From contig NC_085874.1 in the NCBI RefSeq assembly GCF_034702125.1, positions 1,176,001-1,240,000 of the forward strand: a stretch of DNA of 64,000 bases, in the 5' to 3' direction. A program made the position numbers and the translations under genes. This document shows positions 12,874-23,300 of the stretch, in pieces; the stretch's first letter is position 1, and the number at the start of each line of letters is the position of its first letter. This DNA is from Engraulis encrasicolus. Its lineage: Eukaryota > Chordata > Actinopteri > Clupeiformes > Engraulidae. The notes under the pieces were generated by a model. That model did not search any database and had not been told where the DNA came from. It worked only from the letters and a program-made list of their open reading frames with translations.

Positions 12874-13708
12874 AGTGGTAGTTCGCTATTTTAGACATTA
12901 AGCCCTGTTTGTGTGACTTCTGGGGTGAAGTAGAGATGTTCTCATCACAATTTTGACATTTGGTGCTGAACGGAGCATTTGGGTATCCAAGACTGCAGCC
13001 CCCCCACCTTTACATTGACTCCAATGAAGCACTCAAGCAATCGATCATAAAATGGCATTAAACTTTCGTTTGCAGAGACATGAAACTCACCGAGTGGTCA
13101 GAGGTGGGCAGCGATACGTTGGCTCGAAAATCACCGCGAAATACGCTTCCAGAGAAGATATATTCATTATTGTCCGTCTTCATTGATTGTATTGGTTTGA
13201 CTAGTATTACTCCGCGCGACCGGAAATGGGGGTGCGTTTGTTTACGTTACTATCTATGGTTTGTATGCAAGCTGTAGTTTTTGTAGCCAGTCCCGCTCAA
13301 AGATAGCCGTTCTACCTCGTTCCTTGATGTCTACATAAACAACACACTATCGCTACCTACTGGCTGGATGTCTACTGCTATTCAACGGCGCCTGGGGAAA
13401 AATAGGTCCGCCAAATGCTAAACAACAGTTAGAAGGCATATTTCGCTGCAATTTTCGGGTCAATTTATCGCTGTCTACCACTGACCACACGGTGAGTTCC
13501 ATGTCTTCTCAAACAAAAGTTTAATGCCATTTTATAATCGATTGCTTGAGTGCTTCATTGGAGTCAATGTAAAGGTGGGGGGGCTGCAGTCTTGGATACC
13601 CAAATGCTCCGTTCAGCACCAAATGTCAAAATTGTGATGAGAACATCTCTACTTCACCCCAGAAATCACACAAACAGGGCTTAATGTCTAAAATAGCGAA
13701 CTACCACT
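12874..13708. mobile_element. TTAA-flanked palindromic element (about 230-bp arms)
   Basis: The element begins AGTGGTAGTTCGCTATTTTA and ends with its reverse complement. TTAA sits immediately outside both ends (12870-12873 and 13709-13712), the target of piggyBac and Kolobok transposases. The arms 12874-13105 and 13475-13708 pair almost perfectly. The unpaired centre of about 370 bp has no recognisable protein. Confidence 0.85.
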
Positions 13709-13827
13709 TTAAAGAACTGTGGTTGAAAAACTGTGTAACTGCTGAGTCACTGACAAGCCGCTAAGCCTGCTACGTCTTGCTAGTGTGTTTACCTTAGCAT
13801 TATAGGCTGCCACACCGTCTGGCTCTA

Positions 13828-14421
13828 TGATGGCTACTTCTGCTTCTGCTGCGAGAAGAGGAAGAAAAGGACCTCCGTGAATGCCCCAAAGGCTGTGGAT
13901 TCTCTATCTCGGCCAAGGACCCACACACTGTCTGCATTGTCTGCCTCGGCTATGCCCACACCCGTGATGCCCTCACCGGCGGAGAGTGTATTGAGTGTCG
14001 AGAGCTCAGTGCTAATGCCCTGGAATGCCGTGTCTTTCCTGAGCCACACGATAGCCACACACGCCAGTGGCTGCTACGGTGAGATCGTCATGGAGACACC
14101 GGATGTACCAGAGAAAGGGCTCAGCTGGTCAGTTCCTTCCACTCGACGACGCCCCACAGCAACGCCATGGCTTACTTGGTTTCCGAGCCAGAGGAGGAGG
14201 AGGTCACCGCGGCTAGCGACAGGGGTCCCCCGCCTCTCGAGACTCGTGCAGCGCATGAGACATTCACTGCCCACGAGGGCCACTACTCTCCAACGGACCA
14301 TTTCTACGAGATCTGCGAGAGGGCGGCTGTGAGGTTGGAGGTACCCTGGCCAGAACCGCAACCGCTTCGACCCAGGGCATGGCTCGACGGCAGGCCTCTC
14401 CAGCGTCCACCCATCAATTGA
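13828..14421 (+). pseudogene. DIRS-like gag remnant
   Basis: A GC-rich block unlike its AT-rich surroundings encodes, with a frame change, a segment with CPKGCGFSISAKDPHTVC then CLGYAHTRDA and ECREL, resembling the CxxCLGxxHA region I associate with fish DIRS-type gag proteins. A second stretch in another frame (14167-14421) contains ICERAAVRLEVPWPE. An in-frame stop after RGRKGPP and the frame change show it is dead. It could instead be the gag of a related retroelement. Confidence 0.5.
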
Positions 14422-15146
14422 AAACTCTTCCTGCTGTTCCAGGAGGTGGCGGGTCACGTGTGCCTACCCCAGGTCAAGTGCAATCGGGAGTGATTGTAAC
14501 ACTCCCATTGAGATGGTGAACTGAGTCCATGAAAGAGAAGAATAAGTCATGTACTGTATACAGTATGTACCCAGTTCTCTGAATGAGAAGAGGGAGCCAT
14601 CTCTTTGTGACACCCGTCTTGCGCCATCCAAAGAGAGCATGACTCGAAAAGAGAGGTTTGCACGCAAAACAGATGTTTTTGGCAAAGTGGGCGTCCCGCC
14701 CCCAACGCAGCTCGCCCAATCAGGAGTGATTAAAGACGGTCTTGTCAGGTCCAACAGCCAATGAGCGTCTCCCATAGAGATGGCTCCCTCATCTCATTCA
14801 GAGAACCGTGGACATATACATGCCCTATAGTTTCCCTCTCCCTCCACTAATTCTTTGGTTGGCATTGAGCTCTAACCTGTTCTCCACGCACCAGGATGAC
14901 AACGTCTCAATTTCATTTAGATATGCTGTTTTGTCATTGGAGATCAACCACTGTGTCATCAGCTAATTTAACTATGCCGTTGGAGTTGTGAATTGCTCTG
15001 CAGTCATAGGTATTTTTTTCAGCCTGGATACTAGTTTGGATGGGGCAATGGTATTAAATTCAAAGCTGTAGTCAATACCATTTTATGAGCAAGCCCTCTT
15101 TGTTACTGAATACCTTACAAAATAATTACAAACCCACTTTTTACAT

Positions 15147-15152
15147 TTTATT
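15147..15152 (-). promoter_or_regulatory. Candidate polyadenylation signal of the CYP27A-like gene
   Basis: TTTATT on the plus strand reads AATAAA in the gene's direction, about 420 nt beyond the stop. A SINE lies between stop and signal. Confidence 0.35.
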
Positions 15153-15317
15153 GTGTTGTAATAGAACAATGCAAGTCTGGAGCAATTTATGATGCGATAG
15201 GCCTATTATAGGGCCCACATTTTTTCATTTAACTTATCCTGATAGTTACACAGAGGCAACAAACAGTAAGTGGACAGAATAATGGACAACTAGAGAGGAA
15301 ACATCAGTAAAAATGAG

Positions 15318-15510
15318 TGCAAACGGCCCTACCGCAGCTGTAACGGTAGGGCACTCGTCTGCTACGTGGCCGACCCGGATTTGATTCCAGCCCGGGTCAT
15401 TTGCAGATCCTTCCCACTCTCTCTCCTTTGTCTCTCTCTCCCCACTCGCTTCCTGTCACTCCTTCACTCTCCTATCATACAAATACAGTCACAAAGACCC
15501 AAAAATATAT
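15318..15510 (+). mobile_element. tRNA-derived SINE (family 2) in or near the cyp27a 3' end
   Basis: The head has GGTAGGGCACTCGTCTGC and a B-box-like GGATTTGATTCCAGCC, followed by a pyrimidine-rich body (TCTCTCTCTCCCCACTC then TCCTGTCA) and an A-rich tail. Further copies are at 16795-16970, 18064-18235, 18320-18600, 21765-21930, 22290-22425, 28910-29085, 31890-31985 and 61020-61130. Confidence 0.7.
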
Positions 15511-15572
15511 TTTGAAAAATGAATGCAAACTAATAGGTTTCTGTCGGTAAAAAGGTAACTATTAGCAGAAGC

Positions 15573-17321
15573 CTATCTCCTCTCAATAAAGTGTAGGTTC
15601 AATTGCCTGTCAGTAACCAACACTGTGCGATTGAAGACTTTCAAATCGCCCACGCTTTGGTCTGGTTTAATCTTGTACAGCTTGATGATCTGGAAATGAG
15701 AAAGACAGAACAGGTCTGAATGTGGTTTTTTTTTGCATGTTATACAGTGGTCAGCCGTTATTGTATTTCTTTTAAATATTTTTTTTACACCAACAGGGTT
15801 TCCAAACCTTTTCCAACTTGGGGCCTTATTCACAAATGTTTGGGGCCCACTTCTGGCCCAATAGACTAATGAAAGTCAACTAAATACTCAAAATCAACAC
15901 AGACACACACAATTTTTTTTTTTTTGATTTTTATCAAATTATTAAGACCCAGTTGGAATACCTTCAGGGCCCACAGTTTGAGAATCACTGCTTTACACTA
16001 TATTGATTACATTTTTGGAATGGCCATTCGTGTTCTTACCCTCGCCAGAAGCAGGTGCATCTCAAGCTCTGCGATCCGACGGCCCACACAGCCTCTCACC
16101 CCAAATCCAAAGGGGATGGAGCCGAAGGGATTTGGCCGCAATCTCCCATCTCTTAACCAGCGCTCTGGTTTGAACCTTGATGGGTCGGGAAAAACCTTTT
16201 CATCTTGACTGATGGCGTAGTGGCACAAGGTAAACATTGTCTGTTGGGAGGATGAGACAAGAGAATATAGGCCTACAGTGAGCTGTGATGACATGTTATT
16301 TGGATAATACCCATAGGAAAAAGATAAAACCTTCATGGTTTGGTGTGAAGTTGGCACCCCATATGTTGAAAATATTAATAAAAGCATTTTGGTGCTTTTT
16401 TACAGGTGGAATAAATGGGTTCAAACCCGTAATACAAAGTATTTGCTGACCAGATGAACTCAACAAATTACTGTTCAATCATGAACAGCACATGGAGCAC
16501 TTCTGAAAACACAGACACGGTGGCTGGCTACAACTGATTATCATTCTGCTTCTAAAGTACTCACATCAAGGTCACGTCCTTAAAATTAATGAAAGTGGCT
16601 CCCCCAGCTGTGATCCGGTTCCCATCGTTCAGTTCTGGGAGCCGTTCAAAAGAATCGGCTTGTTCACGCATGTCACAACACTAAAACACAGACACGGTGG
16701 CTGGCTACCTCGGGAACTGTGCCATTCTTGGTGCACACAGGTCACAAAAAATAATTAATGAACAACCAGGGGCTGCACCAGATTTAAAAAAAAATGTTTT
16801 TTGGTCTTTGACTTCCTTTTTGTGACAAGACAGTGAAGGAGTGACAGGAAGCCAGTGGGGAGAAAGAGACAGGGAAGTGTCGGCAAAGGACCCGAGCCAG
16901 AATCGAGCCTGGGTCTGTCGCGCAGCAGACGAGTGCCCTACTGTTAGTGCCACAGTAGGGCCTACACTAGCTTTTTCGAGCAGGTCCCTCAAGATGTGGT
17001 GTCCTTTTTATAATGTGGTGGCAATTGCCTAACATCAATGGTGCATGTAGAGTAGACCATAAAATGACAACATGCTGACGAACTCTAATTGCTATTAAAA
17101 ACAAATTGATCACGATTAAGAAATTAATTGATCTAATCGCAATTAATGTGGTTAATTGCATATGTTTTTTTTTTTACATATAGTTGAAATTATATTACTA
17201 AACAAAAGAGTTAGCTGAGCTGTGCTCAGGATTGTAAACCTTCTTGGGAAAGTGATGTCCCCCAACTGTCACGCTTCCCTCTGATATGAGGCGGGCGTTG
17301 ATCGGAACTACTGGATACATC

Positions 17322-17380
<59 letters not shown>

Positions 17381-20300
17381 TTCCAATAAGTTATGAAAAC
17401 ATTACTTATTATCTACATCATCCAATTTTAAATAATTGGTTACTTTCAGGTATTCATAAATGAAACACATTATGGCTATTACACGTACAAACACAATTCC
17501 CAAATCACCTGTACAGACACAATGTCATGTCACTACAAGTGATTTGGGAATGACAATAACATTATTTACACTTTACACATTCTGCAGTCTTCAACAGTTA
17601 AGTTGAATGAATCACACAATTCATCACAGTTGATGAATGTGCTGAGGAAGGAGGACAGAAAGAAAGAAAGAAATCAGGGAAGAAAGAAAAGGATAGAATA
17701 AGATATGAATGAAGGATATGAGTAGGATATAACTAGTGAATAGAAGTTAATAATACTATAATAACTAGTTAATAGAAGTTTCAAGGAGAGATTTGAGAAC
17801 ACCTAACTAGCGAAAGAGGGATTCTTTTCACATATAGTTTTAACTGTCATTGTAGGCTACCTGAGTGCCTCCTTGATGACAGCCTTCAGGTACCGCATGT
17901 TAGTAACATCTTGGGCAACAGGAATCTTTCCGCTTTCAAGACTGTGGTTCACTTCTTGATACAAAGTGTCTTGAATTTTGGGTTCTCGGGACAGTTGATA
18001 CAGGGTCCACATCAAGGTGTTGGAAATCTGGCGAGGATAGAAAATAATTATTACTATACTTATTACTATACTTTTTATTACTTTATTTGAGGTATGACTG
18101 TGAGAGAGAGGCAGGAAACAAATGGGGAGAGACGGATGGGGAAGGATCGATAAAGGACCTCGGTCCGGAATCGAACCCGGGGCGCTGGCATAAAGGTATG
18201 GCATCTTCGCTCATTCAGCCACCGCGTCCTCAGTACATAATAGCCTAATTGATATACACAATGGATGCTGAATACTGTGTCATTTGACTCATAACTTACT
18301 TCGTCATTTGACTCATAACTTACCGTGTCTGGCCTACCAAACTGGTGGGATGCTGCACTGTTACACCAGGGGCCCGGGTTCGATTCCGGCCCGAGGTCAT
18401 TTCCCAAACCTCCACTGTCTCTCTCTCCCACTCATTTTCTGTCCCACCCTTCACTATACATCTATTTTACAGATATTTGTATGGGCTTTTTGCCTTTAAT
18501 GCAGATAGGATAGTGAAGATCGAGAGGAAGTGAGTGTACGTGGCACCATAGTGCCCCCGTACTATCTTAATAAAGGCGAAAATATATTTTAAATAAATCA
18601 ATATATGAATAACTTACAGTGTCTACTCCTGCCAACAGGAGCTCAGCAACAGTTCCATACACCTCCTTGATGGACACATCCGTGTTTGAGAGTAAAAAGC
18701 TCAGGTAGTCGCCCTCCACTTCCTGACCTCTGTCAACATGCTTCTGAATGCCTGCCATCTTCATGTCGATAAATTTACTAGCTAGAGAAAACATCTCTTT
18801 CATTCTCTTTCTCATTCCATTCTCTTTAATTATTGGTATTAAAATGATATATATCATGTAATTACATATATACTTTTCTTGCGTCTGACGGAGTTGATAG
18901 ATATGAAGTTGTGAAGATAAACATTCAAAAATGACATACAATACATATATTTATTTTGTAAAAATGTAGTTTTACCTGGCTAAAAACTACACATCTTTAT
19001 CTACATTAATATATAATCATAATAAATAGCTTATATGGTGCATCTTCAAAAACATATTTTCAAAACGTGTTTTGTCCCATCTCTCTAGAGGCCCTGTCTG
19101 ATTAATTAGCTCACCAAAGGTAAAGATGCCCTCCCATCCAGCTGTGTACCTTCCCCAGAAAGGGAGAACACTTCGGCTCCATTTGGGTGTCAGAACCACC
19201 GGCATGCTGTTGGAGAACATCATGGCAATCGAGTTCACAAAGTCCTGTGTCTCCATCGGGATCTCTTTCTCCAAACACCCAATCCGAGTTTCAAACAGAA
19301 TAGCTGAGATGCCTAAATCCATGAAAAAGAAGAAATGATTCATGAAGTCGCAAAGTACTTCACAGTTTGCTCAAGTACACAAAGTATGCAGACATACTGT
19401 ATATCCACGGCACTAGTTGGATCAAGTTTGTGGTGGGTTCTTGTTAGGTTTATAGTGCTTTTCAGTAACAACACAGTCTATCTACCTCATTAGGTACAAT
19501 TGAGTAAATTGTGTAACAGTAATATCATGCGCTGGTGTTGTACTTACACCATGAATTTACTTCTACTTTTGACAACTGTGATTGTCAACAATCTGTTAAT
19601 AAATTAAATGATCTGCAGTATAGGGGTGGGCGGTAACCGCGGTATAATATCGTGTGCGGTATTTTTTCATCAATGATAGAGATTTTGTCTCATACCGTCT
19701 ACCGCAATAGAACATTGCGTCCTGTAGATGTAGTTCTAGATATAGATATAGTTATAGATTAAAAGCAGGGCTTTGAACCGTTATTTTTTTCCAAACGTTC
19801 CGTTCCGAACAGAAACGGAATTATAACGTTTCCGGTTATGAGTTCCACCAATAAATTGACGTTCCCGAACCGGTTAGAACAAAAAAATATTGTTCCCGGA
19901 ACGGTTAATTTCGATCCTGTCAGCTGATTATTCTCCATAGGTCTAACTGACGTTAATTAACCAAGAAAGACGGAAATGCAAATGAGTCAGCCTACATTCC
20001 GAACTGTTTATTCAAGTGGATGAAAAGAATATCCTAGAATTTTGTCATTCAGGGACGACCTAAGCGGAGAAGCGGAGAATAAACCTCAATGATGAAAATG
20101 CGCGCTCCACTCTGACTTGGGTCACGGGGAGCACTATGATGGACATTGTGACCTTGTGCATATTTGAAGCGGCCATGGATGCCCAATAACGTTGAACATT
20201 CTCGGTGCACTTTACACACACATTTCTGCAATGTCTTACAATGATGCAATGGAAACTCTGTCCTTTTGTTTGACAGTCGTTTCTCTTATTTAAGATGTGT

Positions 20301-23300
20301 AGTGGAGACTTTGTAATCCACAGCTCTCTCTCCATTCAGTCAGAGAATATCTGATGTCACACAGGGCGTGAACCTCAGTCGTCATGGTAACGTGCGCAGA
20401 AAAATAATTACTTTTTTTTGTTGTTTGAGGAACGGTATTAACCGGTATTAACCGGTTACCATTATTTTGAAATAAGTGTTCCCGTTCCAGAACATAAAAA
20501 ATAATAACGTTTCCGGTTTCGTTTCTGTTCCCTGTAAAATACAAAAAGTTCCTGGTTTTCGTTTTCGTTCCTTGAACCGGTTCAAAGCCCTGATTAAAAG
20601 TTTAAAAATATGTTTTCAAATGATTTGAATGACAAGAATTCCCACATAGAAGATAAAACAATGTCTGACCAGTGATTTCCAAAAAATAAAATGCAAAAAA
20701 ATGGTGTTTTGGTCATTTTGCCACAAAACGCTTAATTTTAACATTTTATACACAAATGTACAATACCGTGATATATACCGTGATATATACCGTGGCTACA
20801 ATTATACCGGGGGTATACATTTTTGGCCATATCGCCCACCNCCTACTGCAGTATAGAAATTATGGTAAATTACCCCCAAATCTAATGAATGAATTACCTT
20901 CAAGAGCAAAATTGTACAGTTCTTTGGAAACATCAGTAACCAGATCCCCAGTTGGACTGGTCTTGCGAACGTGCTCTATTCTCCTCATAAAATCTGTGAT
21001 GACCTCGTTGATAACGTGTTCATACTGCATGCAGTCTTTGGGGTGGAGCATCCGCTTGTTGAGTGCACTTCTTAGTGTGTACCACTTATTGCCCTGTCTT
21101 GAGAACATTAAAAGAAGAAGAAGAATACAAAGATCTGCCAATGTCCAATTTGTCCAAAACGGCGGAGGGTGGGGGTGCTGCTAGGCACCATTGTGCTAAA
21201 GGCTTTGGAACCCCTGTCCCATAGCATTTGCCCATGTTGACCCAGGTGCCGGCCTGGTCATTTCCAGTGCTGCCAGATGAGACTGATGATTTACAGTAAA
21301 AAAAATGCTCAAAACCAACCAAGAAGCACTAAATTCCATCCAATTCAAGCTAAATTCTATTGATTTTCATGGCCATATATTAACAGAAAAAAACATGTTC
21401 AAATGCCCAGCTTTTACCTGTAGACAACCATACCCCAACAATCTTCATTTTCCTATCAATATATCATAAAAATATATATTTTTTAAAGTTCGCTCTTCAA
21501 TGTGTGAACTGAAGACTGAAGTACCTTGAAAAGTTGCACCTGCTGAAAAAGAAACCTTTGAGGTGTGCGGGCTCTCAAAAACACTTTGTCAAAAAAACCC
21601 TATCAATACATCAACCTGGTCTCACGGAATTCTGTGAAATCTGCATGGCCCTTTGGAACACAAAATCTGTAGCAGTTTGCCTAAATTCAGTGATCAGGTC
21701 ACAGAAGTACTTCCTATGTTCCTACTGTACTGTGCGACCCAGTGTAGCACAAAATTAAAGTACCCTTTGAGGGTGCTGTGGAGCAGCGAGCTAAGCCCCC
21801 ACATATGGGCTTGCATGGCCATGGCGAACAGGGTTTGAATTCAGCCTAGGTCCTTTGCCAGTCCTGTCCTAACTCTCTTCCAATCTCTTCCTGTCATACT
21901 CTTGTCTGTCCTTCATCGCACACAATAGACCCTTTTACTGTTTGTAAACAGATATGACGTAATTTGGCTGTGTGCACGTTTGAGCAGAATGGACCATGCA
22001 CCATTCACTTGGACTACAGAAACTAGCCAAGTGTTTTTTTCCGAAATAAGAAAACAGATGGTTATGATAACTTCAGATATGCAGTGGGCAGCACAGACAA
22101 GGGCATTCTGTCAGTCCAGTCAGAAACACAATTCGCCATGGACCCCCTAGCACCCCGTCGGCCCCCACTGCAGTAGGCCACACATGTTATTTTTTTATTC
22201 TGTATTTTTAGTTTTTGAAATGTCTGTGTGCATGTAACGTATTTGGCACCTTTCTATTTCCTTCTGGGGATCAATAAAGTCTCTCATCCTACTGGCACTG
22301 GGCCACCTATGCCGGCGACTTGGGTTTGAGTTCTGCCTGGATCATTTGCCATTCCTTCCCCGATTCTCCAGTCCTATCAATAATAAAGCATCAAAAAGCC
22401 CTGAAAATATATAGAAATCAATAAAGTTTCCCTACTTACTCTGTGAAGGGGCCATAGCCAAAGCCCCTGGCATCTCGGTACTCTGTCCACAGCTCCATGT
22501 CCCCACGGGAGGGGAACTTGTCGTCCTGGCGGAGCAGCTCCTCTACCAACTCTGCACTGCTCAGGGCCACTGAGGAGATGCTACCGGCACACTTCCTGTA
22601 CATTGGCCCATACAGCCGTTTCTCATACACCTACCAAAAGTGTATACAATACAAAACAATATGTATTTATTATAATTTACATAGCATAATATCACAACTA
22701 AGAAGTTAGTTTAAAATACACCCACATACAGTAATTCCTGTACATCTGCCCATACAGGCGTACATACAAGTATACAGGCCCATACACCTGCCGTAAGTAA
22801 AGTCAATTTGTTTCTTTCATAGCACATCGTCGCTGTCCAGCAGAAACCATCTTCCTCCATGACTGAGGTATCCTGATGCATGGTACCGTCCCGCTGCACT
22901 GCTCCCTTGCACGGGTGAGGCATAAATGCAATTGAGTTGTGTGCTGTGTCAAAATGACAATGGGATTATCCCAGGTGAACTAGTCAGCACACAAGTTTAC
23001 AGGAACTAGAGCCTTCTACAGCTCTGTTCTAGAATGATAGAACCTTTCCTATGAGAAAAAAAGGGCCTCACCAGCAGCATCCACACAAAGCATCAATGTT
23101 AATCTTTTGATGTTATAGATCAGGGGTAGGGAACCTATGTCTCGAGGGCCGTTTGCGGCCCTTCAGGCCGTTTTATCCGGCCTCCGAAATAATTTTGATG
23201 TTATGCAGCTTCACATGAAATATGACATATTTTGTAAAGGAATCTTAGAAAATACATTTACAATACAATTAAGTTATATTCAGGGGACCTAGAGAAGGGG

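Larger units (their letters stand above)
12545..14812 (+). mobile_element. Decayed DIRS-like retroelement with inverted termini
   Basis: About 150 bp at 12545-12720 is repeated in reverse complement at 14640-14812 (for example GGGAGACGCTCATTGG against CCAATGAGCGTCTCCC, and GTTGGGGGCGGGAC against GTCCCGCCCCCAAC). Inverted rather than direct terminal repeats plus a gag-like frame at 13828-14421 fit the DIRS group. Reverse transcriptase, RNase H and tyrosine recombinase are missing. The element carries the TTAA-flanked palindrome at 12874-13708. Confidence 0.55.

Noticed and set aside
14167..14421. GC-rich open frame as a host gene
   Set aside because: It lies between inverted termini, shifts frame, and looks like a retroelement gag. 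No splice structure.
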